64,000 bases of DNA from Mycobacterium sp. IS-3022 (GCF_001500065.1 NZ_LQIN01000050.1:62001-126000); one strand, 5' to 3'. Shown: positions 53,726 to 62,095, numbered from the stretch's first letter. Program-made: numbers and translations. Notes: a model not told the origin generated them from the letters alone.

Positions 53726-55091
53726 CGCCCCGCCCGTTGCCGGATCCGTCGCTGCGCCGCCCCAGTTCGGTCAGCTCCAGCACGTCGATGCGGCGCCCGT
53801 CCATCCGCACCACGGTCGCGAGCCAGCGGTTCGGATTCTCGATCGGGCCGTCGGGATCGAACGCGTCGAGTTCCACCGACTCGCCTTCTTCGGGGATGTG
53901 CCCCAGCTTCTCGAGCACCAGGCCGCCGATCGTCTCGTAGTCCCCTTCGGGGGCGCGAAACGTCGTCGCGCCGGCGACCTCGTCGATGCGCAGCAGGCCC
54001 GATATCTGCCAGCCGCGGCCGGCGGGCACCACATCGGGCGCTTCGTCGTCGTGTTCGTCGCGGACGTCGCCGACGATCTCTTCGATGAGGTCCTCCACGG
54101 TCACCATGCCCGCGGTGCCGCCGTATTCGTCGACCACCAGCGCGGTCTGCAGCCCGTTGGCGCGGATCTGCGTCATCACCGCATCACCGTCCAGCGTCGA
54201 CGGGACCCTCGCGACCGGAAGCGCCAGGGTGGCCAGCCGGGTGCTGTCGCGTTTGCCGGTCGGCACCTCGAAGACCTGCTTGACGTGTGCAATGCCGATC
54301 GTCTCGTCGAGGTCGCCCCGGATGATCGGGAAGCGGGAGTACCCCGTCCTGATCGCCGCGGTCACCAGATCGGCGACCGTGTCGTCGGCGTCGAGGGCCT
54401 CGATCTTCTGCCGCGGTGTCATGAGTTCCTCGGCGGAGCGGTCGCCGAACCGCAGCGAACGGTCCACCAGCACGGCGGTGACGGGGTCCAGCGCACCGCT
54501 GCGCGCCGAACTGCGCACCAGCGACACCAGTTCCTGCGGTGAGCGGGCCGACCGCAACTCCTCGGCCGGCTCGATGCCCAGCCGGCGCAGGATCATGTTG
54601 GCGGTGCCGTTGGTCAGCCGGATCAGCGGCGTGAACAGTGCCGAGAACAGCAGCTGTGGCGCCGCCGACCACCGGGCCACGGGCACCGGCCGCGCGACCG
54701 CGAGGTTTTTCGGCACCAGCTCACCGAAGACCATCGACAGTGACGTGGCGATCACGATGGCCAGCACGAGGGCCAACCCGCCGGCGAACCGTTCCGGCAT
54801 CCCGACGGCGTCCAGTCCGGGGCGGATCAGCCTGGCCACCACGGGTTCGGCCAGGAATCCGGTCGCGAGCGTCGTGATCGAGATGCCGACCTGCGCTCCG
54901 GACAGCTGGAACGACAGCGTGCGGTGCGCCCGCCGGACCATCTGGTCGCGGCGGTGCCCACTGCGCGCGTTCGCTTCGACGGTGCTGCGCTCGAGCGCGG
55001 TCAGCGAGAACTCCGCGGCGACGAAGACCGCGGTGCCCGCGGTCAGCAGGGCGAACGCCAACAGCGACAGCAGCGACGTCGCGACCGTCAT
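53703..55091 (-). CDS. CorC/hemolysin-type CBS-domain membrane protein (Rv1842c-like)
   Basis: 462 residues: DUF21 membrane domain (FALLTAGTAVFVAAEFSLTALERS, LSMVFGELVPKNLAV), a CBS pair (ALDADDTVADLVTAAI and RANGLQTALVVDEYGGTAGMVTVEDLIEEIV), and a C-terminal CorC_HlyC domain (FRAPEGDYETIGGLVLEKLG). Together with its downstream partner it resembles a two-subunit ion exporter. Upstream, the 210-bp gap to guaB1 holds a repeated GTAGATGAC (9-mer, twice in a row) and no gene. Confidence 0.92.
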   Translation of the reverse strand: MTVATSLLSLLAFALLTAGTAVFVAAEFSLTALERSTVEANARSGHRRDQMVRRAHRTLSFQLSGAQVGISITTLATGFLAEPVVARLIRPGLDAVGMPERFAGGLALVLAIVIATSLSMVFGELVPKNLAVARPVPVARWSAAPQLLFSALFTPLIRLTNGTANMILRRLGIEPAEELRSARSPQELVSLVRSSARSGALDPVTAVLVDRSLRFGDRSAEELMTPRQKIEALDADDTVADLVTAAIRTGYSRFPIIRGDLDETIGIAHVKQVFEVPTGKRDSTRLATLALPVARVPSTLDGDAVMTQIRANGLQTALVVDEYGGTAGMVTVEDLIEEIVGDVRDEHDDEAPDVVPAGRGWQISGLLRIDEVAGATTFRAPEGDYETIGGLVLEKLGHIPEEGESVELDAFDPDGPIENPNRWLATVVRMDGRRIDVLELTELGRRSDGSGNGRGDGSRADG

Positions 55092-55301
55092 CGGATCCTC
55101 CCCGCGCGGGTGCCGGGCCTGCTGCCCGGCCGTCTAGGGGAGGGCTCGGCGTCGGCGGGCTCGCGGTCGGGCCGCTCGGCCCGGAAGGCCCCCTCTGAAA
55201 CCCGGGCCTCTACGGGTGCCTGCGGCACGGGATCCCTTTCGCGTAGATGACGTAGATGACTGAGAAAACCCATGGTAACGGGTGAGGACGTGGGTGCGGG
55301 A

Positions 55302-56738
55302 TCACCAACCCGTGGGCAGCGGATGCCCTTCAGCGAAGCCGGCCGCCGACTGCACCCCGAGCACCACCTTCTCGTGGAGGTCCGCGAGATTCGCGGCGCC
55401 GACGTAGGTGCAGGTGCTGCGCACTCCCGAGGTGATGTGGTCGAGCAGGTCCTCCACGCCTCCGCGGGACGGGTCAAGACCCATCCGCGACGTCGAGATG
55501 CCCTCCTCGAACAGCGCCTTGCGGGCCCGGTCGAACGCGCCGTCACCGGCGGTGCGGGCGGCCACCGCCCGTTTGGACGCCATGCCGTAGCTCTCCTTGT
55601 ACGGCTGGTCCTCGCGATCGCGCAACAGGTCGCCGGGCGACTCGTAGGTGCCCGCGAACCAGGAGCCGATCATCACGTTGGACGCGCCGGCGGCCAGCGC
55701 GAGCGCCACGTCGCGTGGATGCCGGATACCGCCGTCGGCCCACACGTGAGCGCCCAGTTGCGTTGCCGCGGCAGCACATTCGGCAACCGCCGAGAACTGG
55801 GGGCGGCCGACACCGGTCATCATGCGTGTCGTGCACATCGCGCCCGGTCCGACGCCGACCTTGACGATGCCCGCTCCGGCGGTGATCAGGTCCCTGGCGC
55901 CCTCGGCGGACACCACGTTGCCCGCGGCCAGCGGCAACCCGAGATCCAATGCCGACACCGTCTCGATCGCTTCGAGCATCTTCAACTGGTGCCCGTGCGC
56001 GGTGTCGATCACCAGCAGGTCCACCCCGACCTCGGCCAGGCTGCGTGCTTTGGCGCCGACATCGCCGTTGATGCCGACCGCAGCCGCGATGCGTAACCGC
56101 CCGCTGTCGTCCACCGCGGGTGTGTAGATGCCCGCCCGGATCGCGCCGGTGCGGGTGAGCACACCGGCCAGCGTTCCGTCGGAGTCGGTCAGCACAGCGA
56201 CGTCGACGGTCGCGTGTTCGAGCAGATCGAAGACCTTGCGCGGCTCGGTGCCGACCGGCGCGGTGACGAAGTCGGAGACGGCGACGTCGCGGACCCGGGT
56301 GAAGCGGTCGACGCCTTCGCAATTGGCCTCGGTGACCAGGCCGATCGGCCTGCCCTCGAACACCACGACCGCGGCGCCGTGCGCCCGCTTGTGGATCAGC
56401 GCGGTCGCGTCCGACACCGAGTCGTCGGGGCCGAGCACGACCGGGGTGTCGACCACGAGGTCGCGGCTCTTGACGAAGTCGACGGTCTCCTGGACCGCCG
56501 AGATCGGCAAGTCCTGTGGCAGCACGACCAAACCACCGCGGCGGGCGACCGTCTCGGCCATCCGGCGCCCGGCGACGGCGGTCATGTTCGCGACCACCAC
56601 GGGGATCGTGGTGCCCGAGCCGTCGGAGGTCGACAGGTCGACGTCCATCCGCGACTGGACATCGGAGCGTCCGGGGACGATGAAGACGTCGTCGTAGGTC
56701 AGGTCGTAGGGCGGCCGGTGGCCCTCGAGAAAGCGCAT
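55302..56738 (-). CDS. guaB1: GMP reductase GuaB1
   Basis: 478-residue IMP dehydrogenase-family protein. The catalytic Cys is C302 in GPGAMCTTRMMTG, and a CBS pair lies at about 95-205. It lacks the IMPDH-specific flap features and matches the mycobacterial GuaB1, shown to be a GMP reductase that returns GMP to IMP for purine balance. It is 102 bp downstream of gnd on the same strand; a degenerate hairpin lies between. Confidence 0.93.
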   Translation of the reverse strand: MRFLEGHRPPYDLTYDDVFIVPGRSDVQSRMDVDLSTSDGSGTTIPVVVANMTAVAGRRMAETVARRGGLVVLPQDLPISAVQETVDFVKSRDLVVDTPVVLGPDDSVSDATALIHKRAHGAAVVVFEGRPIGLVTEANCEGVDRFTRVRDVAVSDFVTAPVGTEPRKVFDLLEHATVDVAVLTDSDGTLAGVLTRTGAIRAGIYTPAVDDSGRLRIAAAVGINGDVGAKARSLAEVGVDLLVIDTAHGHQLKMLEAIETVSALDLGLPLAAGNVVSAEGARDLITAGAGIVKVGVGPGAMCTTRMMTGVGRPQFSAVAECAAAATQLGAHVWADGGIRHPRDVALALAAGASNVMIGSWFAGTYESPGDLLRDREDQPYKESYGMASKRAVAARTAGDGAFDRARKALFEEGISTSRMGLDPSRGGVEDLLDHITSGVRSTCTYVGAANLADLHEKVVLGVQSAAGFAEGHPLPTGW

Positions 56739-56775
56739 CGCCTACGAGTCTAGTTGGCCGATTTCCTTGCGCGAG

Positions 56776-56825
56776 CAGACGCAAAATGCCCGGAAATATC
56801 GTGAAAATGCGGCAATTTACGACTG
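56776..56825. repeat. Dispersed palindromic element, copy 2 (degenerate)
   Basis: Arms 56776-56790 and 56811-56825 pair at 12 of 15 positions around a 20-base loop, between gnd and guaB1. The left arm shares 15 of 16 bases with the core of the element at 44160-44175. Confidence 0.6.
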
Positions 56826-56840
56826 ATCGGCGGGGAAAAT

Positions 56841-58304
56841 CTAGGCGTCGACCTCGCTGCGGTCCCCACTCCAGAGGGTGTGGAAGCGCTTGGTGCGGTC
56901 GGCGTCGATGCGGCCGTAGGTGTGCGCGCCGAAGTAATCGCGCAAGCCCTGGGTGAGTGCGGCGGGCAGCCGCTCCTGACGCAGCCCGTCGTAGTAGGAC
57001 AGCGCCGACGAGAAACCGGGAATCGGGATGCCGAGTTCGGTGGCGGTAACGACGACGCGGCGCCAGCCGTCGATTGCCGCCTCGATAGCGCTGCGGAAGT
57101 ACGGCGCCACGATCAGCGTCGGCAGGTCGGGGTCCTCGTCGAACGCGTCCTTGATCCGGTTGAGGAACTTGGCGCGGATGATGCAGCCGCCGCGCCAAAT
57201 GGTGGCCAGGTCGCCGGGGGTGATGTTCCAGTCGTACTCGGCGCTGCCCGCCTGAATCTGGTTGAAGCCCTGCGCGTAGGCGATGATCTTCGACGCGTAC
57301 AGCGCCTGACGAACGTCCTCGGTGAACTTCGCTGCGTCAGTTGGCTTTTGGCCGAGCTCACCGGAGGCCAGCCCAGTGGTGGCCTCGCGCTGGGCCACCG
57401 ACCCGGACAGCGCGCGCGCGAACACCGCCTCGGCGATACCGGTCACCGGCACGCCGAGATCGAGCGCCGACTTCACCGTCCAGCGGCCGGTGCCCTTCTG
57501 CTCGGCCTCGTCGAGGATGAGGTCGACGAGTGGCTTGCCGGTCTTGGCGTCGGTCTGGCGCAGCACCTTCGCGGTGATCTCCACCAGGAAGCTGTCCAGA
57601 TCGCCGGTGTTCCACTCATCGAAGACGTCGGCGATCTCACCGGCCGTCTTGCCGAGGCCGTCGCGCAGCAATTGGTAGGCCTCGCCGATCAACTGCATGT
57701 CGGAGTACTCGATGCCGTTGTGCACCATCTTCACGAAGTGGCCGGCGCCGTCGGGCCCGATGTGCGTGCAGCACGGCACGCCGTCGACGTGCGCGGAGAT
57801 CTCCTCGAGCAGCGGGCCCAGCGACGTGTAGGACTCGGCCGGGCCGCCGGGCATGATCGACGGACCGTTCAGCGCACCCTCCTCGCCGCCGGAGATGCCG
57901 GCCCCGACGAAGTGCAGACCACGCTCGCGCATCGCCTTCTCCCGGCGGATCGTGTCCGTGTAGAGCGCATTGCCACCGTCGATGATGATGTCGCCTTCGT
58001 CCATCGCATCGGCGAGCTCGTTGATGACCGCATCGGTCGGGTCGCCGGCTTTGACCATGATCAGCACCCGACGCGGCTTTTCCAGCGCGTCCAGAAATTC
58101 CGAGATCGTCTCGCTGCGCACAAACTTGCCCTCGGCGCCGTGTTGTTCGAGCAACGCGTCGGTCTTGGCGACCGAGCGGTTGTGCAGAGCGACGGTGTAT
58201 CCGTGCCGGGCGAAGTTGCGCGCGATGTTCGATCCCATGACGGCAAGGCCGGTGACCCCGATCTGAGCGGTACCGGTGGTCGAAGCGGAAGCGTCAGAGC
58301 TCAT
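56841..58304 (-). CDS. gnd1: 6-phosphogluconate dehydrogenase, decarboxylating
   Basis: 487 residues. The NADP site is GVTGLAVMGSNIARNFARHG, the active-site signature is GISGGEEGALNGPSIMPGG, and Lys and Asn in HFVKMVHNGIEYSDMQ. It makes ribulose 5-phosphate and NADPH. The gap to blaR is 45 bp. Ortholog of Rv1844c. Confidence 0.95.
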   Translation of the reverse strand: MSSDASASTTGTAQIGVTGLAVMGSNIARNFARHGYTVALHNRSVAKTDALLEQHGAEGKFVRSETISEFLDALEKPRRVLIMVKAGDPTDAVINELADAMDEGDIIIDGGNALYTDTIRREKAMRERGLHFVGAGISGGEEGALNGPSIMPGGPAESYTSLGPLLEEISAHVDGVPCCTHIGPDGAGHFVKMVHNGIEYSDMQLIGEAYQLLRDGLGKTAGEIADVFDEWNTGDLDSFLVEITAKVLRQTDAKTGKPLVDLILDEAEQKGTGRWTVKSALDLGVPVTGIAEAVFARALSGSVAQREATTGLASGELGQKPTDAAKFTEDVRQALYASKIIAYAQGFNQIQAGSAEYDWNITPGDLATIWRGGCIIRAKFLNRIKDAFDEDPDLPTLIVAPYFRSAIEAAIDGWRRVVVTATELGIPIPGFSSALSYYDGLRQERLPAALTQGLRDYFGAHTYGRIDADRTKRFHTLWSGDRSEVDA

Positions 58305-58349
58305 TCGGGCAGCCTTTCGTTGTTTTGTTGTGGTGAACGCTTCGTGGGC

Positions 58350-59291
58350 CTAGGCGGCGAACAGCCGTTGCAGTTCGGTCAGCCACGGCAGGACCACCGC
58401 GATGGTCGGCACCACCAACACCGCGGCCGCGGCCGAGTACGCGCACGCGGCCAGCGCCAGACTGTTGGGTGCCCCGCCGAGACGATGCAACCGCAGCACC
58501 GTGGTCGGCCCGCCCGCGGCCAGCGCACCCGACGGCGTGCGGCCGGCCGCGCACGCGACCAGGGCGCGGGCCAGGGGAGTGGGACCGGCGATGCGCACTG
58601 CCGCGTCGTCGGCCAGCATCTCGATCAGCAGCCGCACCGCGTCCAGCGCACTCGCGCTGCGGACGAAACGCGGAAACGCTGCGCGCACCGCGGTGAACAT
58701 CTCGAGCACCAGATCGTGCCGGGCCCGCAAATGCGCTCGTTCGTGCGACAGGATCGCAGCAATCTCCTTGTCCGCCAACGTGGTCAACGTACCTTCGCTG
58801 ACGACGACGCGGCTGCGGACGCCCGGCAGGCAGTAGGCCAGCGGCTGGTTCACGTCGAGGATGCGCAGCCCATCCCCGGCTACCGCGTGGGCCCATTTCT
58901 GCGACTTGCCCACCAGGTCCACCACCATCCGGTGATGAGCGCGTCGGCGCCGTGTCGCGATCGCGACCTGCAGTACCGAGGCGATCAATCGAGCACCGAT
59001 GACCAGTGTCAGCGCGAAAACCACCACGTAGGCGATCCAGACCGGCCAGCCCAGAACCGCTATCTCGCTGGTGAGCGTCGTGGTCGGTCTGCCGTCGCGA
59101 CCCGGCGCGAACAGGCGGCTCGCGATCGCGATGCCGGCCGAGAAGGCCGACAGCACGGCCGCCAGAGCGATCGCCTGCCACAGCACGATGGCCGCCCGCG
59201 GCGCGCGGTGGGGCCAGGATGCGCGGGCCAGCACTGCTGGCACCGGTCCGGACAGGACCAGCGCCATGACGGTGAAGGCCAGCGCGGACAC
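58350..59291 (-). CDS. blaR: M56-family membrane metalloprotease, BlaR-like
   Basis: 313 residues with four or five membrane helices and the zinc motif HERAH (183-187). It lacks the extracellular penicillin-sensor domain of BlaR1, so only the protease portion is kept. With BlaI upstream it would be the partner that inactivates BlaI by cleavage. M. tuberculosis Rv1845c has the same layout. It begins 15 bp after the blaI stop. Confidence 0.9.
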   Translation of the reverse strand: MSALAFTVMALVLSGPVPAVLARASWPHRAPRAAIVLWQAIALAAVLSAFSAGIAIASRLFAPGRDGRPTTTLTSEIAVLGWPVWIAYVVVFALTLVIGARLIASVLQVAIATRRRRAHHRMVVDLVGKSQKWAHAVAGDGLRILDVNQPLAYCLPGVRSRVVVSEGTLTTLADKEIAAILSHERAHLRARHDLVLEMFTAVRAAFPRFVRSASALDAVRLLIEMLADDAAVRIAGPTPLARALVACAAGRTPSGALAAGGPTTVLRLHRLGGAPNSLALAACAYSAAAAVLVVPTIAVVLPWLTELQRLFAA

Positions 59292-59305
59292 GCTGTCAGT
59301 CTCCC

Positions 59306-59722
59306 TCAGCCGGTGCCCGAATTGCCAGCGGGCGGCGCAACGCCGTGCTCGCTCTCCAAATCGGCTAGCGCGCGACGCAACGCCGCGGCTTCGTCCGCGC
59401 CGACCCGCTCGACGAAGTGCACTAGTGCCGCCTCCCGGCTGCCCGAATCGGCGGCCTGGTCGAGCGCGTCGACCATCAGGCCCGCGACGAGTTCGTCGCG
59501 GCCGTGGGTAGGCGCATAGCGATGAGCGCGGTCATCGCGGTGCTGCACGACGAGGTTCTTCTTCGCCAGCCGTTGCAACACGGTCATGATCGTGGTGTAG
59601 GCCAAGTCGCGATGGGCTGAGAGCGCCTCGTGAACTTGGCGCACGGTTTGGGGCTCGCGGGTGGACCACAGGTGGTCCATCACTGCGCGTTCCAGTTCCC
59701 CTAGACGCGTCAACTTCGCCAT
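59306..59722 (-). CDS. blaI: BlaI-family repressor
   Basis: 138 residues: N-terminal winged helix (LGELERAVMDHLWSTREPQ, then TTIMTVLQRLAKKNLV) and C-terminal dimerisation helices. In M. tuberculosis BlaI (Rv1846c) controls blaC and ATP synthase genes and loses DNA binding when beta-lactam is present. ATG 59722 has AGGAGAAG upstream on the minus strand. Confidence 0.93.
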   Translation of the reverse strand: MAKLTRLGELERAVMDHLWSTREPQTVRQVHEALSAHRDLAYTTIMTVLQRLAKKNLVVQHRDDRAHRYAPTHGRDELVAGLMVDALDQAADSGSREAALVHFVERVGADEAAALRRALADLESEHGVAPPAGNSGTG

Positions 59723-59756
59723 GGTCAGTTCTTCTCCTAGAGGCCGTGGATCCAGC

Positions 59757-59773
59757 TTACTACTGGTTACTAC
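59757..59773. promoter_or_regulatory. Direct repeat upstream of blaI, possible BlaI operator
   Basis: TTACTAC occurs twice (59757-59763 and 59767-59773), 10 bp start to start, one turn of the helix, 35-51 bp before the blaI start. BlaI family operators are rich in TAC/GTA triplets, so autoregulation is plausible. A -10-like TAAGCT follows on the minus strand. Confidence 0.4.
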
Positions 59774-59901
59774 CGTGTGTCGTATTCCGCACGGTGGACG
59801 GACGGCAGGTCGCGCCAAACTCCACTCCGGCCGTGGTCACCGCCCGTTCTTCCGGCGGTGTGAAAGCAGTCACAGGGTCTGGCCGTCCTCGCGTGCCTAG
59901 C

Positions 59902-59920
59902 TATAGTAAGGCTTACCTAA
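59902..59920. promoter_or_regulatory. IdeR-type iron box, upstream of the FhuF/IucA-like gene
   Basis: Aligned with the IdeR consensus TTAGGTTAGGCTAACCTAA, the right half matches at 7 of 8 positions (TTACCTAA) and the GGC centre is kept; the left half is weaker. It overlaps a -10 TATAGT (59902-59907), so binding would repress when iron is plentiful. Confidence 0.6.
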
Positions 59921-59939
59921 CTCGATATCGGGAGGCCCC

Positions 59940-60713
59940 ATGACGGTTCTGGTCGACGATCCACTCATCGCGAGCATGGCGATCCGCCGGACGCTGCCGC
60001 TGCATGAGTCGAGTCGACGGCTGCGCGAGCTCTACCCCGAATGTCCGCGGGTGTACGGCGTCGCGGTGATGGGCGATTTGTCGCGGCGGCGATGGTGGCC
60101 GCTGGCCGAGGCGCTGACCACCAACCGCTTGCGCGTCATGTTCGATCTGGCGGCCCAGGAGACCGACAGCCGCGCGGCGGTGGCCCATCAGTTGGCCGCG
60201 ACGCTCGCCCACGTCGTCGTCGGACGCGTCGTGCCGCTTCTGGTGCTCGAAGGGCGGGCATGGGATACCGGCCTGGAGAACCTGTGGGTGCACGTGGACT
60301 CCGAGGGGGCGATCGACTGGGTCGGGGTCGTCGACCCGACACTGCGGGCGCTACAAGACGATCCGTACTTCGGGCGCGGGTCGGCCCGCGGGTGCTCGAC
60401 GCGCGACGGCATCGTGGCGTTGCCCAGCGAGGCCGCGTTGACGACGTGGGTGGCGCACCGCAGTCACCGCGCGCTCGCGCCGCTGTTCGCCAAGCTGAGC
60501 GAGATCAGCGCGGGCGCGATGTCGGTCGCGGCGATGTGGCATGTCGTGGGGGGAGCGGTCGTCGGCGCGGCGACCCAGGTGCCGCTGCTCGCCGGGTCCA
60601 GCGAGTGGACGAGCATGCGGCGCGGCCAGGCGGTGCTCGACGCGCTCGTGGGATTCGGCTTGCCCGTGCGGGGCACCTCCCGCGCCACCGCAGGGAAGGT
60701 CTTGCTTAATTAG
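59940..60713 (+). CDS. Iron-regulated protein, FhuF/IucA-C-terminal-like
   Basis: 257 residues. The start (RRLRELYPECPRVYGVAVMGD) and the middle helix AVAHQLAATLAHVVVGRVVPLLVLEGRAW resemble the siderophore-interacting/ferric-reductase-like FhuF and IucA C-terminal domains. The four-Cys [2Fe-2S] end of FhuF is missing: only two Cys are present and not in that pattern, so it probably cannot reduce iron itself. An IdeR-type box sits in its promoter. ATG 59940 follows GGGAGG by 5 bases. I know no M. tuberculosis counterpart between Rv1846c and Rv1847. Confidence 0.65.
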   Translation: MTVLVDDPLIASMAIRRTLPLHESSRRLRELYPECPRVYGVAVMGDLSRRRWWPLAEALTTNRLRVMFDLAAQETDSRAAVAHQLAATLAHVVVGRVVPLLVLEGRAWDTGLENLWVHVDSEGAIDWVGVVDPTLRALQDDPYFGRGSARGCSTRDGIVALPSEAALTTWVAHRSHRALAPLFAKLSEISAGAMSVAAMWHVVGGAVVGAATQVPLLAGSSEWTSMRRGQAVLDALVGFGLPVRGTSRATAGKVLLN

Positions 60714-60731
60714 GGCAGCCTTGCCTATGCT
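60702..60731 (+). promoter_or_regulatory. IdeR-boxed promoter of the small RNA
   Basis: -35 TTGCTT (60702-60707), 18-bp spacer and -10 TATGCT (60726-60731). The IdeR-type box at 60710-60728 (TTAGG, AGCCT, CCTA spaced as in the consensus; 14 of 19 matches counting G or C at the centre) covers the spacer and part of the -10. Iron-loaded IdeR would therefore block it. The -35 lies in the end of the upstream gene. Confidence 0.65.
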
Positions 60732-60737
60732 CATGGC

Positions 60738-60857
60738 AGAGATCGACCAAGGATCAACCGAGAACCACCGGACCGCGCCGGAGTCCTGAGGGCTGCAGAG
60801 ACCCCCGGTCCACACGGAGGACGGGCCCCACACCATTGGTGTGGGGCCCGTCCGCAT
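60738..60857 (+). ncRNA. Candidate iron-responsive small RNA, MrsI-like
   Basis: Predicted transcript of about 115-120 nt. It starts about 7 bases after the -10, has a stem of GGACCG (60770-60775) with CGGTCC (60806-60811), and ends in a perfect 15-bp hairpin. In M. tuberculosis the IdeR-repressed small RNA MrsI (ncRv11846) lies in this same interval, between blaI (Rv1846c) and Rv1847, on the same strand. It spares iron by blocking non-essential iron-using proteins. A 20-codon frame (60727-60789) starts upstream of the predicted transcript start and is not likely to be translated. Confidence 0.7.
60821..60851. terminator. Strong perfect hairpin terminator
   Basis: 15-base arms ACGGGCCCCACACCA (60821-60835) and their exact reverse complement (60837-60851) with a one-base centre. 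It ends the small RNA and, being symmetric, also the convergent rhodanese gene. No U-tract follows. Confidence 0.85.
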
Positions 60858-60878
60858 CTCTGCTGAAAACCGTGTGCA

Positions 60879-61256
60879 TCAAGCCTTTTCGACGGCGCCT
60901 CCGCTGTCGGCCCAGTCGCCGAACGCACCGAGGTTGTACACCTGCTGGTAGCCGAGCTCCTTGAGCGCCTGACCGGAGAGCGCCGAGCGGCCGCCGGATG
61001 CGCAGTAGAGGATCACGGGCTTGTCCTTGGAGAAGTGCTGGTCGTGGTACGGCGACTCCGGGTCGGCGCGGAACTCCAGCATGCCGCGCGGCACGTGCAC
61101 GGCACCTGTCACCTTGCCGCTCTTCTCCACTTCGGGGGCGTCGCGCACGTCGACGACCAACGCGCCCTTGCTGATCAGTTCACGAGCCTCGTCGTGGGAG
61201 ATCTTGGGCACCACGGCGTTGGCTTCTGCAACGAGGTCTTTCGCGGTCTTGGCCAT
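60879..61256 (-). CDS. Single-domain rhodanese-like sulfurtransferase
   Basis: 125 residues. The active Cys is C85 in the CASGGRSA loop, flanked by VVDVRDAPEVE, so a persulfide-carrying rhodanese is likely; the loop ends in Arg-Ser-Ala. The ATG at 61256 is better than the long upstream frame. Convergent with the small RNA; a hairpin separates them. Confidence 0.9.
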   Translation of the reverse strand: MAKTAKDLVAEANAVVPKISHDEARELISKGALVVDVRDAPEVEKSGKVTGAVHVPRGMLEFRADPESPYHDQHFSKDKPVILYCASGGRSALSGQALKELGYQQVYNLGAFGDWADSGGAVEKA

Positions 61257-61320
61257 GATTGACCCTAACTCGCGCCACCCGGCGGGGTCATGATGTCGGC
61301 GAGCGTGTAGACACGTTCGC

Positions 61321-61737
61321 ATGACCCCCGATGCGACCGCGGACCTGGCTTCCGAACTGGGCAAGGGCTTCGACAGCGAACTCGGCCTGACCTATCTCGA
61401 ACTCGGTCCCGACGGCGCCCGGGCACAGCTGAAGATCGAGGACAAGCTGCTGCAGCCCTACGGCATCGTGCACGGCGGCGTGTACTGCTCGATCGTCGAA
61501 AGCCTGGCAAGCGTCTCAGGGGCCGTCTGGCTCGCCGACAACGGCGGTGGGCACGTGGTCGGCGTCAACAACAACACCGACTTCCTGCGGGCCATCTCGT
61601 CGGGAACGGTCACCGCGGTGTCCGCACCCATCCACCGCGGCAGGCGCCAGCAGCTGTGGCAGATCACCATCACCGACGACGACGACCGACTCGTCGCGCG
61701 TGGACAGGTGCGGCTGCAGAACATGCCCGCCGAGTGA
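61321..61737 (+). CDS. PaaI-family thioesterase (Rv1847-like)
   Basis: 138-residue hotdog-fold thioesterase. The catalytic motif is GIVHGGVYCSIVES, with NTDFLRA and RGRRQQLWQITITDD as usual. It hydrolyses an acyl-CoA, substrate unknown. It is separated from ureA by 55 bp in the same order as in M. tuberculosis. Confidence 0.92.
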   Translation: MTPDATADLASELGKGFDSELGLTYLELGPDGARAQLKIEDKLLQPYGIVHGGVYCSIVESLASVSGAVWLADNGGGHVVGVNNNTDFLRAISSGTVTAVSAPIHRGRRQQLWQITITDDDDRLVARGQVRLQNMPAE

Positions 61738-61792
61738 CCGCGAGCAGCGGGTGTGCTGCTGAAATCCGCTTGGCGTGGCAATATCCCGCATT

Positions 61793-62095
61793 ATGCTGTT
61801 GACCCCGCACGAACAGGACCGGCTGCTGCTCTCGTATGCCGCCGAACTGGCGCGCCGCCGACAGGCCCGCGGCCTCAAGCTCAACCACCCCGAGGCGGTC
61901 GCGGTGATCAGCGACCACCTCCTCGAGGGTGCCCGCGACGGTCGCACCGTTTCGGAGTTGATGGTCAGCGGCCGCGAGGTTCTCGGCCGCGAGGATGTCA
62001 TGGAAGGCGTTCCCGAAATGCTCGAGGCCGTCCAGGTGGAGGCGACGTTCCCGGACGGCACCAAGCTCGTCACCGTCCACCATCCCATCCGATGA
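61793..62095 (+). CDS. ureA: Urease gamma subunit
   Basis: 100 residues, the exact family length (LTPHEQDRLLLSYAAELARRR start). Part of the (alpha beta gamma)3 urease that splits urea to ammonia and CO2. ATG 61793 is used; the stop overlaps ureB (ATGA). Confidence 0.97.
   Translation: MLLTPHEQDRLLLSYAAELARRRQARGLKLNHPEAVAVISDHLLEGARDGRTVSELMVSGREVLGREDVMEGVPEMLEAVQVEATFPDGTKLVTVHHPIR

Noticed and set aside
56880..59519. 879-codon plus-strand open frame
   Set aside because: Antisense to gnd, blaR and the end of blaI, which show full family motifs on the minus strand.
60727..60789. 20-codon ORF after the IdeR box, considered as a small peptide gene
   Set aside because: Its first ATG overlaps the -10 and its second precedes the predicted transcription start, and no ribosome-binding site is seen; the small RNA explains the interval better.
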